64,000 nt of DNA, from positions 124,001 to 188,000 of the forward strand of contig NZ_CP025030.1 of NCBI RefSeq assembly GCF_002812705.1. Direction: 5' to 3'. A program made the position numbers and the translations under genes. The stretch is from Achromobacter spanius (GTDB lineage: Bacteria > Pseudomonadota > Gammaproteobacteria > Burkholderiales > Burkholderiaceae_B). The notes beneath the pieces were generated by a model that saw nothing but the letters and a program-made list of their open reading frames with translations, searched no databases and had not been told where the DNA came from. Shown here one piece after another: positions 18,043 to 26,215 of the stretch (positions are counted from its first letter, which is position 1; each line of letters begins with the position of its first letter).

Positions 18043-18056
18043 CGCAAACAATAGGA
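18043..18056 (-). promoter_or_regulatory. Shared ATTGTTTG upstream motif (RAQPRD operon)
   Basis: On the minus strand this reads CCTATTGTTTGCGG, about 60 bp before the RAQPRD start. It shares ATTGTTTG with the sites before the TIGR03757 and PilL operons. It is a candidate activator site or promoter part for transfer genes. Confidence 0.35.
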
Positions 18057-18123
18057 ACTGGCGGACGACCGGATTGGGCATGCTGCGAGCGAACCTACAA
18101 AAGCACGGGTCGCGCTTCGATTA

Positions 18124-18152
18124 TTGCGTTTTTCGAGTATTTCGAATATGAT
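18124..18152 (+). promoter_or_regulatory. Defence-operon promoter with tandem 9-bp repeats
   Basis: TTGCGT (18124-18129), a 17-bp spacer and TATGAT (18147-18152) form a sigma70-type promoter 35 bp before the HTH gene. Two adjacent 9-mers, TTCGAGTAT (18132-18140) and TTCGAATAT (18141-18149), fill the spacer and enter the -10 box. That is a good place for a repressor such as the HTH protein encoded next. Confidence 0.6.
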
Positions 18153-18186
18153 CGGCTCTGCAACCGTTTTCGCTTAGGAGCTACCC

Positions 18187-18657
18187 ATGACCACCGCCAC
18201 TGCCCAATCCAAGATGACCCTTCCCGCCGCGGGAGAGGTGAAGGCAGCCGTCCAGGGTCAACGTGCCTTGGCGGCTTACCTCGCAACCCAGTTCGAGACG
18301 CAGCACATCCAGATCTTTGATGACCACAAACAGGCTCATCAGGTGGAACTGCCTACCTCGGCTTTACGCCTGCTGGTCGACATCCTGGCCGAGTTGGCCG
18401 ATGGCAATGCAGTAAAGGTGGTGCCCGTCCATGCAGAGCTGACGACCCAAGAGGCGGCGGACTTGCTCAACGTGTCCCGTCCCCATTTCGTCAAGCTGCT
18501 CGAAGATGGGGTGTTGGCATTTCATCGCACCGGCAAGCACCGCAGGGTGAGGTTCGCCGATCTGATGCAGTACAAGGAAGCGCGCGAGCGCGCCAGTGAG
18601 CAGGCGATGGCCGAACTCGCTCAGCAGTCGCAAGAGTTGGGAATGGGATACGAATGA
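18187..18657 (+). CDS. HTH (excisionase-like) protein, probable antitoxin or operon repressor
   Basis: This 156-residue protein has a C-terminal MerR/excisionase-type helix-turn-helix (LTTQEAADLLNVSRPHFVKLLE, about 79-100, then KHRRVRFADLMQYKE). Its N-terminal half is of unknown fold. The next gene, a PIN-domain protein, overlaps it by four bases (ATGA). HTH plus PIN pairs are a recognised toxin-antitoxin arrangement. It is also the first gene of the operon that carries CBASS, so it may repress the whole cargo through the TTCGARTAT repeats. Confidence 0.7.
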   Translation: MTTATAQSKMTLPAAGEVKAAVQGQRALAAYLATQFETQHIQIFDDHKQAHQVELPTSALRLLVDILAELADGNAVKVVPVHAELTTQEAADLLNVSRPHFVKLLEDGVLAFHRTGKHRRVRFADLMQYKEARERASEQAMAELAQQSQELGMGYE

Positions 18658-19229
18658 GGCATTCCCCATTCACCGCCGTCTACGACGCGTGCGTTCTATA
18701 TCCCGCGCCACTGCGGGATTTCCTGATGTGGCTCGGCCTGTCTGGCCGCTTCCGGGCGCGGTGGAGCCAAGCCATTCATGAGGAGTGGAAACGCAACCTG
18801 TTGATCAACCGCCCCGATCTCACCCGGGTTCAGGTCGACAGGACGTCGGATCTCATGGACCGGGCAATTCCGGACGGCTTGGTGGAGGGCTACGAAGCGC
18901 TCGTGGCAGGCCTGACATTGCCCGATCCGGACGACCGGCACGTCCTGGCTGCGGCGATTCGCTGCGGTGCGAGCGTGATTGTGACGTTCAACGAACGGGA
19001 TTTCCCGAACGATCTGCTGGCTCCGTACGGCATCGAATCGCAGCACCCCGATGAGTTTGTGGACAACCTACTGGATCTGGACGCGGCCGCCGTGGTGTCG
19101 GCTGCGCAGCGCCAGCGTGCCCAACTCAAGCATCCGCCGATCGAGGTGGACCGCTATCTCGAAATCCTGCTGCGCCAGGGCCTTGTGCAAACGACCAAGG
19201 TGCTGGCGACCTATCGCACCATTCTCTGA
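18654..19229 (+). CDS. PIN-domain protein, probable toxin
   Basis: This 191-residue protein has PIN-type acidic positions: VYDACVLYP near residue 11, DPDDRHVLAAA at about 90-100 and VTFNERDF near 112. PIN toxins are RNases needing Mg2+. It is coupled to the HTH gene by an ATGA overlap and followed 17 bp later by the TRIP13-like gene. Either it is a passenger toxin-antitoxin module or it is functionally tied to the CBASS operon behind it; sequence alone cannot decide. Confidence 0.75.
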   Translation: MRHSPFTAVYDACVLYPAPLRDFLMWLGLSGRFRARWSQAIHEEWKRNLLINRPDLTRVQVDRTSDLMDRAIPDGLVEGYEALVAGLTLPDPDDRHVLAAAIRCGASVIVTFNERDFPNDLLAPYGIESQHPDEFVDNLLDLDAAAVVSAAQRQRAQLKHPPIEVDRYLEILLRQGLVQTTKVLATYRTIL

Positions 19230-19246
19230 CCCGCCGAGAGCCACGG

Positions 19247-20161
19247 ATGACCAAGAATCCTTCATCAGACGCCACTTTGCCGAAAGGCATCCATCGAAGC
19301 TGGAAGCTGCCGGACACGTCGCTGGGCGCCCTGTGGGATTCCATCGTCATGGACGAAGCTCTCAAGAAGCAGTTGCTGTCACAGGCGATCGTCAACTTCA
19401 CGGTGCGCCCCAAGGTGGAGCGCACGGTACTCCCCCTGCACGGCGTGATCTTGTTGGTCGGCCCGCCGGGGACTGGGAAGACCTCCTTGGCACGGGGCTT
19501 GGCGCATCGTGTGGCCGAATCTTTTTCTTCTGCGAAGTTTCGATTGCTGGAAGTAGAGCCTCACACGCTGACGAGCTCTGCAATGGGAAAGACTCAACGC
19601 GCCGTGGCAGACCTGTTCTCGCAATCGATCGCAGAATCCGCAGCGGCGGGCCCGACGATCGTCCTTCTGGACGAGGTCGAAACGCTTGCGGCTGATCGAG
19701 CCAAGCTCAGCCTGGAAGCCAACCCGGTTGATGTGCACCGGGCCACCGACGCGGTGTTGGTGCAGTTGGACATGTTGGCCGAACGCAACCCGCATCTGCT
19801 GTTCGTGGCCACCAGCAACTTCCCACAGGCCGTCGACAGTGCCTTCCTATCTCGTTGCGACATGGTGATGGAGGTGCCACTGCCCGGCAAGGATGCCTGC
19901 AAGCAGATCCTGGTGGACTGCCTGAATGGCCTGGCAAAGACATTTCCGGGGATTGGCAAGCTTTCCTCGGCTCACCAGTTCGACGCGTGCGCTGGCGAGT
20001 GCGTCGGATTGGATGGTCGGGCCATTCGCAAGGTCGTAGCCAACGCCCTCGCGGCCGACCCGCAAGTGGCTATCGATCCGAACAAGCTTTCCGTAGAGCA
20101 CCTGCGCAGTGCGATACGACAGGCAACGCAAATGCGCCTTCAAGGAGGGAAGCAAAAATGA
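19247..20161 (+). CDS. cap6: TRIP13/Pch2-like AAA+ ATPase of type III CBASS (Cap6)
   Basis: This 304-residue AAA+ protein has Walker A GPPGTGKTSLARG at about residue 74, Walker B TIVLLDEVE at about 137 and a sensor stretch LFVATSNFPQ near 186. In type III CBASS the TRIP13-like ATPase remodels the HORMA protein and so switches off the nucleotide cyclase. Here it precedes two small genes, a CD-NTase and NucC, with four-base overlaps. Order and relatives are those described for P. aeruginosa CBASS. Confidence 0.88.
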   Translation: MTKNPSSDATLPKGIHRSWKLPDTSLGALWDSIVMDEALKKQLLSQAIVNFTVRPKVERTVLPLHGVILLVGPPGTGKTSLARGLAHRVAESFSSAKFRLLEVEPHTLTSSAMGKTQRAVADLFSQSIAESAAAGPTIVLLDEVETLAADRAKLSLEANPVDVHRATDAVLVQLDMLAERNPHLLFVATSNFPQAVDSAFLSRCDMVMEVPLPGKDACKQILVDCLNGLAKTFPGIGKLSSAHQFDACAGECVGLDGRAIRKVVANALAADPQVAIDPNKLSVEHLRSAIRQATQMRLQGGKQK

Positions 20162-20628
20162 CCACCGTTGTCAGCCGGACGTTTCGCAGCTCGCCGCACC
20201 GCGATGCGTTGCAGACGTGGGATGCCATTGTCGAACTGCTCACTCAGGGCAAGGACGGCACGGCTCGCTCTGAACTCAGGGCCGTGGCGGGCGTGGCCGC
20301 CAGCTTGATCGCCGACCAGGCACCCAAGAGCGCGCCCATCGTTGCGACATGCGATGGACCACGGACCAGGATCTACTGCCTCTTCGACGAAGACGCGATC
20401 GATGGTGATGATGCCAACGAAGAAGTCTTGGGGTTCGAGCCGTTGAAGGGAGACTGGGGAGTCTCGCTGCCGTGTCCGAAGGAGCAGCTCGGCTGGGTGC
20501 AAACCGCGCTCAAAAAGCACAGTTCTCGCATCATTGCACGGGACTTGAGCCAAGGAATTGCCACGCAGGCGCAGGCCGATGCTGGACAAGCGCTGTCGCT
20601 CGACCTCGGAGGTTTCCTCAAGTCATGA
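20158..20628 (+). CDS. CBASS-associated small protein, possible second HORMA protein
   Basis: This 156-residue protein lies between the TRIP13 ATPase and the clear HORMA gene and overlaps both by four bases. Some published type III CBASS operons carry two HORMA-family proteins, so it may be the second one. I cannot confirm the fold from sequence. The C-terminal tail (about 140-156) is short and hydrophobic ([10 protein letters not shown]), which could act as a closure-type peptide. Membership of the CBASS operon is firm; the molecular role is not. Confidence 0.55.
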
Positions 20629-21125
20629 GCACCGTCGCCACCTACTCGTACACGCACTCGGTTACCTATGTGACCGACAACATCCTCAAGAGCTTGAAAG
20701 ACATCATCCTGCTCAGTGGGCTGGACCCCGAGCACTTCGCGGATCGCTGGGAGAGCAATACCCGAGCCATCAAGACGTGGCTCGGGACCGGTGATCTGCG
20801 CAAGGTGATTCTGGAGATCTACAACCCGGCAACCGACAAACTCGTGACCCGATGGGATATCGACATCGTGTATGGGTGGTCCGATGGCGACGGCAGCTTC
20901 TGGACAGATACCGAGCAGTTGAAGTACGCGATCAAGAAAGCTGGGCTGCTGCCATCGCAGGCCAAGTACAAGTTAATGCTCGATACAAAGCCAGGGCGGC
21001 CTGATGTGGAGGGGTGGAGCAAAGGAAGTTATCGCTCGACGGATGGAATGGTCAAGCAGAGCCTAGGCTCGACTGTCGAACACAGCGGCCTGGCGGGTCA
21101 GGCCGGATATTGGAGGCAACGCTGA
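20625..21125 (+). CDS. cap7: Bacterial HORMA protein of type III CBASS (Cap7)
   Basis: This 166-residue protein fits the bacterial HORMA family. It has an N-terminal helix-rich start ([17 protein letters not shown]), a central beta-rich part with [16 protein letters not shown] at about 77-92 and a C-terminal safety-belt-like end (GSYRSTDG onward). In type III CBASS, HORMA binds a phage-derived peptide, closes, and activates the CD-NTase. The ATG overlaps the previous stop, and its own stop overlaps the next start (TGATG). Confidence 0.8.
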
Positions 21126-22027
21126 TGCTGTCGATCGATGAAGCTTTTCGCAAGTTCAAGTCGCGTCTGGAACTCAACGAACGCGAACAGAAGAATGCCT
21201 CGCAACGCCAGAACGAAGTGCGGGACTACCTGCAGACCAAGTTCGGCATTGCGCGCAGCTTCCTGACCGGGTCCTATGCTCGATACACGAAGACGAAGCC
21301 GCTCAAGGATATCGACATCTTCTTCGTGCTGAAGGACTCGGAGAAGCATTACCACGGCAAGGCCGCATCGGTAGTGCTGGATGATTTCCACTCTGCATTG
21401 GTGGAGAAATACGGTTCGGCGGCCGTGCGCAAACAGGCGCGCTCGATCAACGTGGATTTCGGTGTTCACATCGACGCGGAGGACAACACGGACTACCGGG
21501 TGGTCAGCGTGGATGCGGTGCCCGCATTCGACACCGGCGACCAGTATGAGATCCCCGATACGGCGTCCGGAAAGTGGATCAAGACGGACCCGGAGATCCA
21601 TAAGGACAAGGCGACCGCAGCGCACCAAGCCTATGGCAATGAGTGGAAAGGTCTCGTGCGCATGGTGAAGTACTGGAACAACAATCCCAAGCACGGCGAT
21701 CAGAAGCCGGTGAAGCCCTCGTTCCTGATCGAGGTAATGGCCCTTGAGTGTCTTTACGGCGGCTGGGGAGGATCGTTCGATCGCGAGATCCAGTCGTTCT
21801 TTGCCACGCTTGCCGATCGTGTTCATGACGAGTGGCCGGATCCCGCCGGACTTGGCCCGGCGATCAGCAACGATATGGATGCCGCGCGCAAGCAGCGCGC
21901 GCAGCAGCTGCTGTTCCAGGCGAGCCAGGACGCAAGCATCGCCATCGACCACGCGCGTCGTGGTCGCAATATCGAAGCGCTTCGCGCCTGGCGCGCACTG
22001 TTTGGCCCCAAGTTCCCACTGTCCTGA
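21125..22027 (+). CDS. cdnD: CBASS CD-NTase (CdnC/CdnD type)
   Basis: This 300-residue protein is a cGAS/DncV-like nucleotidyltransferase. The active-site signature [21 protein letters not shown] at about 45-65 contains GS and the DxD pair; the third Asp is in NVDFGVHI near 110. With NucC as effector the expected product is cyclic tri-adenylate, as shown for characterised relatives. The start at 21125 overlaps the HORMA stop. It is 38 bp before nucC. I read it as clade D from resemblance to the P. aeruginosa enzyme. Confidence 0.9.
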   Translation: MLSIDEAFRKFKSRLELNEREQKNASQRQNEVRDYLQTKFGIARSFLTGSYARYTKTKPLKDIDIFFVLKDSEKHYHGKAASVVLDDFHSALVEKYGSAAVRKQARSINVDFGVHIDAEDNTDYRVVSVDAVPAFDTGDQYEIPDTASGKWIKTDPEIHKDKATAAHQAYGNEWKGLVRMVKYWNNNPKHGDQKPVKPSFLIEVMALECLYGGWGGSFDREIQSFFATLADRVHDEWPDPAGLGPAISNDMDAARKQRAQQLLFQASQDASIAIDHARRGRNIEALRAWRALFGPKFPLS

Positions 22028-22065
22028 TTCCATCGGCTTCCATACACGTCCCATCGAGGTACAGC

Positions 22066-22791
22066 ATGTCCCAGTGGTCGCTTTCCCAGCTCCTGTCGTC
22101 CCTGCATGAAGACATCCAGCAGCGCTTGTCCGTAGTACGCAAGACCTTCGGTCACCCGGGTACGAAGGGGGATGCGAGCGAGAACGTCTGGATCGACATG
22201 CTGGATACCTATCTGCCCAAACGGTACCAGGCGGCGAAGGCGCATGTGGTGGACAGCCTGGGGAACTTCAGCCAGCAGATCGATGTGGTGGTGTTTGATC
22301 GGCAATATTCGCCTTTTATCTTCACCTACGAGAACGAGACGATCATTCCAGCCGAAAGCGTGTACGCCGTGTTCGAGGCCAAGCAGACGGCTGACGCGGG
22401 GCTTGTGGCCTATGCCCAGGAGAAGGTCGCCAGTGTGCGCAGGCTGCACCGCACGAGCCTGCCGATCCCGCACGCTGGCGGGACCTACCCAGCGAAGCCG
22501 TTGATTCCGATTCTGGGTGGCTTGCTCACCTTCGAGAGCGAATGGAGTCCTGCATTGGGCCCATCCATGGACAAGGCGCTGAACGCAAACCTCACCGAGG
22601 GGCGTCTGGACATCGGATGCGTTGCCGCCCACGGGCACTTTTTCTATGACCAAGCCAGCGGCGCGTACAGCTACACCAACGAAAACAAGCCGGCGACCGC
22701 GTTTCTTTTCAAGCTGATCGCGCAGCTTCAGTTCAGTGGAACGGTCCCCATGATCGATGTGGAGGCTTACGGTCAGTGGTTGACCAAGTGA
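22066..22791 (+). CDS. nucC: NucC endonuclease effector of CBASS
   Basis: This 241-residue protein matches NucC, a restriction-enzyme-like nuclease that becomes a hexamer on binding cyclic tri-adenylate and destroys DNA, killing the infected cell. The PD-(D/E)xK residues are visible as IDVVVFDRQ at about 73-81 and VFEAKQ near 104-109. It reads almost word for word like the P. aeruginosa NucC I remember. The next gene starts only 9 bp after its stop. Confidence 0.92.
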   Translation: MSQWSLSQLLSSLHEDIQQRLSVVRKTFGHPGTKGDASENVWIDMLDTYLPKRYQAAKAHVVDSLGNFSQQIDVVVFDRQYSPFIFTYENETIIPAESVYAVFEAKQTADAGLVAYAQEKVASVRRLHRTSLPIPHAGGTYPAKPLIPILGGLLTFESEWSPALGPSMDKALNANLTEGRLDIGCVAAHGHFFYDQASGAYSYTNENKPATAFLFKLIAQLQFSGTVPMIDVEAYGQWLTK

Positions 22792-22800
22792 GGGGTCGCT

Positions 22801-25425
22801 GTGGCAAGCATACGTTCGGAGTACCACCGGTTCCTGGCGCACTTGACGCAGCGGCACGTGCACGACGACGTGCGCCGGCTGGCGCACCTGGTGCTCGATC
22901 ACCTGCAGCCACTGGCCGAGGTCGGTGCTGCACGCCGGGGGCGCTCCACGCGCTTGGCGCCGCTGGCCATCGCGCATCTGGCGCAGATGCCTGTCGCCTA
23001 CGACGGGGACGCGCGCGGCCCCGAAAACGGGCCGGCGCTCGGGCGACTGCACCAGCTCGAAGTCGGGCCGTTTCGAGGATTCATGCGGCAGGAGACGTTC
23101 GACCTCAGCCATGACATCACCTTGGTCTACGGTGCCAACGGCACCGGCAAGAGCAGCTTCTGCGAAGCCTTGGAAGTGGCGATGCTCGGTTCGATCAGCG
23201 AAGCGCAGGCCAAGCGGGTCGACCAGCGGACGTACTGCAACAACGCTCGCCTGCGCCGCCACATCGCGCCAGTCCTGTCGTCTACGGCGGCGGGCGAGGC
23301 GCAGGCCGTCCAGCCCGACGAAGCTGAGTATCGCTTCTGCTTCATCGAGAAGAACCGCCTCGACGATTTCGCCCGAATCGCCGCGCGGACCCCGAGCGAT
23401 CAGCGCCAGCTCATCGCCACCCTGTTCGGCGTGGACCAGTTCAGCGAGTTCGTGCGCGGCTTCAACCCCTCGCTCGATCAGGACCTGATGCTTGCCGGCG
23501 TGCAGGCGGCGCAGCTGGCGCAGCGTCGCCTGCAGTTGGCGAACTCCGAACAGACCATCGCCGCCTACCCGCAGAAGATCGCAGCGGTCGAGGGCCTGGA
23601 ACAAGCTTTGGCGCAGCGCATGTCACCTGGCGCGACCTATCAAACCTGCGTGGACTGGCTGCTGGGTACGCCGCAGCAGCAAGGACGGCTACCGTATGTC
23701 CAGGCTCAGCTGGACGCCAACCCGCCTGCCATTCACGAGGTGACCCAGGCCCGCCTGCAAGCGTTGCTGGCAGAGGCCTACCGCGTCCAGGGACTGTGGC
23801 AAGCGTCTTCCGCGCAACTCGCGGCCCGCGCCGGCGAGGTGTCGTACGCGAAGCTCTACGAGGCCGTGCAAGCGTTGGCGGACGGGGCGACCGCGTGTCC
23901 GGCATGTGGAACCGAACTGGCCGCCGTGGCGCAGGACCCGTTCGCCAGGGCGCGAATGGGCCTGGAGCAGCTCGCGCAACTGGCCGTCCTGCAGCAGCAG
24001 GAGGCCGGGCATCGGACGCAGTTGAGCGAGGCGGTCCGAGCGCTGTGTGACGAAATGCGCCGCGTGGTGGCGGCGGCTGGGGTCGCTTGTCCTGCCGAAT
24101 CGCAGGCCGCGGGCCTGCCACTGCTGCCTCCCACGTCGGCGGGCAATTGGCTCGGCGGCGGGGTGAATGGGGACCAGCGCGCCTGGCAAGCCCTCTTACG
24201 GATCGCACAGATCATCGAAGGCTTCGACGCGCAGGCGCGCGACGTGAATGCCCAGCGCGGCGCGATGGCCCAGGAGCGGGACCGCCTGCAACAGCATCAG
24301 CTGGAGATCGAACGGCTGCGGACCATGCGCACGACTGCGGATCAGGAGCTGGCGGCCGCCCGCCAAACCGTGGCCCAATTCGACGACGCGAACCGCGGCC
24401 TGATCCAGGCGGCCACGGACGAAATGCCGGTGGTGGTGCACCATCAGCGGGTCAAGGCCGCCTACGACGGCTTCCTGCCCGAGATTCAGGCATACCTGAC
24501 CGCTCTGCCGGGGGTTCTGCTACAGGGGCTGGGAGACCAAGCCCGCCATCTCTACAACGCATTCAACCGGGCCGATCCGCCCGGCGATCTGCTGCACGCG
24601 CTGTGGTTGCCCGTGGCCGAGAACGGCAAGATCGAGGTGGAGTTCGCCGGCGAGCCGGGCGCGCGCTACGACGCGTTGATCGTCTTCAGCGAAGGGCACA
24701 TCAAATGCCTGGGCCTGGCGATTCTGCTTGCCAAGAACCTCGCGCAGGGCTGCCCCGTGGTCATATTCGATGACGTCGTCAACGCGATCGACGACGACCA
24801 TCGCGATGGCATCTGGCGTACCTTCTTCGAGGACGGTTTGCTCCACGGCAAGCAGGTTATCCTCACCTCGCACGCAGAGGAGTTCCTGCACCGCATCCAG
24901 CAGGAGTTGGGCGTGCGCCGCGCCGCGGCCATTAAGCGCTACAAGTTTCTCCCGCATCAGGGAGAGCACGAACTGCGGGTCGACAGCGACCCGCCAGCGA
25001 AGAACTATGTTCTTCTGGCCCAGCAGGCGTTGGCGGCTGACGAGAAACGCGAGGCACTGCGTCAGGCCCGGCCGGCGCTGGAGAGTCTGACGGACCGCCT
25101 GTGGACGTGGCTGGGTCGGCGGGCGGACGGCCGGATCGACATCAAGCTGAGCGGGCCCCGCGCGCCTTGGGAGCTGAACAATAAATGCACCAAGTTGCGG
25201 TCGGCCGTCGAGCGTATCGCGGCGCAACATGCGGGTGCGCCGGATGCCGTAGGGGCGTTGGTCCGGCTGCTCAATGTCAGCGGTACGAGTATTGAATGGG
25301 GTTACCTCAATAGCGGTGTGCACGACGCTCAGCGCGATCATGAGTTTGATCGGGCGACGGTAAGAACGGTCGTCGAGGCGGTTACGGCGTTGGATGCTGC
25401 TCTTGATACCCTGCAGAACCGATGA
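22801..25425 (+). CDS. Rad50/SMC-like zinc-hook ATPase
   Basis: This 874-residue protein has Walker A GANGTGKSS at residues 111-119, an ABC signature-like FSEGHIKCLG near 630 and Walker B PVVIFDDVVNAID at 652-664. Between them are Gln/Ala-rich coiled coils and a zinc hook CPAC at 366-369, the layout of Rad50, SbcC or RloC. The start is GTG. No Mre11/SbcD nuclease is nearby and I see no clear nuclease motif in the C-terminal ~190 residues. It is 9 bp from nucC, so co-transcribed with CBASS. A DNA-end or phage-replication sensor is one option; function is unknown. Confidence 0.75.
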   Translation: MASIRSEYHRFLAHLTQRHVHDDVRRLAHLVLDHLQPLAEVGAARRGRSTRLAPLAIAHLAQMPVAYDGDARGPENGPALGRLHQLEVGPFRGFMRQETFDLSHDITLVYGANGTGKSSFCEALEVAMLGSISEAQAKRVDQRTYCNNARLRRHIAPVLSSTAAGEAQAVQPDEAEYRFCFIEKNRLDDFARIAARTPSDQRQLIATLFGVDQFSEFVRGFNPSLDQDLMLAGVQAAQLAQRRLQLANSEQTIAAYPQKIAAVEGLEQALAQRMSPGATYQTCVDWLLGTPQQQGRLPYVQAQLDANPPAIHEVTQARLQALLAEAYRVQGLWQASSAQLAARAGEVSYAKLYEAVQALADGATACPACGTELAAVAQDPFARARMGLEQLAQLAVLQQQEAGHRTQLSEAVRALCDEMRRVVAAAGVACPAESQAAGLPLLPPTSAGNWLGGGVNGDQRAWQALLRIAQIIEGFDAQARDVNAQRGAMAQERDRLQQHQLEIERLRTMRTTADQELAAARQTVAQFDDANRGLIQAATDEMPVVVHHQRVKAAYDGFLPEIQAYLTALPGVLLQGLGDQARHLYNAFNRADPPGDLLHALWLPVAENGKIEVEFAGEPGARYDALIVFSEGHIKCLGLAILLAKNLAQGCPVVIFDDVVNAIDDDHRDGIWRTFFEDGLLHGKQVILTSHAEEFLHRIQQELGVRRAAAIKRYKFLPHQGEHELRVDSDPPAKNYVLLAQQALAADEKREALRQARPALESLTDRLWTWLGRRADGRIDIKLSGPRAPWELNNKCTKLRSAVERIAAQHAGAPDAVGALVRLLNVSGTSIEWGYLNSGVHDAQRDHEFDRATVRTVVEAVTALDAALDTLQNR

Positions 25426-25427
25426 AC

Positions 25428-25453
25428 GGCACACGGCTTTGCAGAGCCGTGCC
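25428..25453. terminator. Weak hairpin between convergent genes
   Basis: GGCACACGGCT and AGAGCCGTGCC form an imperfect stem with a four-base loop between the zinc-hook ATPase and the convergent TIGR03747 gene. There is no T-run on either side, so it is only a possible bidirectional terminator. Confidence 0.4.
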
Positions 25454-25465
25454 GCCCGTGTCACC

Positions 25466-26215
25466 TCATAAGTACTTCTTGAAGCTGCCTGCGGTCAGGC
25501 TGACTGCCATCCCCAGCAACGCCGCGCTGGGCAGCAGGATGACCAGAGGATGCACCGATATGGGCAGAGCGAGATAGGTGACCCAAGGCAGCACGGCCAA
25601 CGGCATCAGGCTGGCCTTCGCGCGGTGGTAGATGAAGCCGGATTCGCGGCCCGCGCCGAACCGGCGCACATCCCGTCGCACCAGGCCGTCAATCAGGCCG
25701 ACGAATGCCGCCGTGAGGATCAGCGGCAGCGTGAGCACCAGGACCAGCAGGCGCACCAGGAAGGTGAGCGTCGTGAAGGCCGCAGCGATCAGGTAGCTTT
25801 CGGCCCAGACATAGACTTGGCTGATGTAGTAGCGGAAGTTGCGGCTCTGCCCGTGGCTGGGCGCGCGGACGCGCTCGGCGGTCTGGCTCATGCGCTCCAG
25901 CAACCCCGAGCGCACGAACACCCACTCGTACCCGGTATCCACCAACTCGTGCGCCGTGCGCCCGGGCTCCTGTACCACCACGCTGCGCGTGAAGTGGTTG
26001 GACAGGTGCCCGAGTTCGTACCGCAGCATCTGCTGGGAGTGGCGCCAGCCCTGGTCCTTCCAGAACAGGTGCATGCCGGCGCACTCCACCACGATCGAGA
26101 ACAGCAGCGAGCCAATGAGCACCCCGAGCAGCCGGAACGGTAAGGTGATGGTGCCGACGATCAAGCCTTGGCGATGGTTCTGCTCCCGCTGCGCGGTCGA
26201 GGCGGCATCCTTCAT
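25466..26215 (-). CDS. TIGR03747 family ICE membrane protein (DUF4400)
   Basis: This 249-residue protein has membrane segments at about 22-45, 140-180 (a long double one) and 205-240, and fits TIGR03747 (PFL_4697 family). The start at 26215 overlaps the traD stop (ATGA); the upstream in-frame Met at 26350 lies deep inside traD. It is last of the second transfer operon. Role unknown, perhaps a partner of TraD. Confidence 0.82.
   Translation of the reverse strand: MKDAASTAQREQNHRQGLIVGTITLPFRLLGVLIGSLLFSIVVECAGMHLFWKDQGWRHSQQMLRYELGHLSNHFTRSVVVQEPGRTAHELVDTGYEWVFVRSGLLERMSQTAERVRAPSHGQSRNFRYYISQVYVWAESYLIAAAFTTLTFLVRLLVLVLTLPLILTAAFVGLIDGLVRRDVRRFGAGRESGFIYHRAKASLMPLAVLPWVTYLALPISVHPLVILLPSAALLGMAVSLTAGSFKKYL

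Noticed and set aside
21823..23604. 593-codon minus-strand open frame
   Set aside because: It is antisense to CdnD, NucC and the zinc-hook ATPase, which carry clear family motifs.
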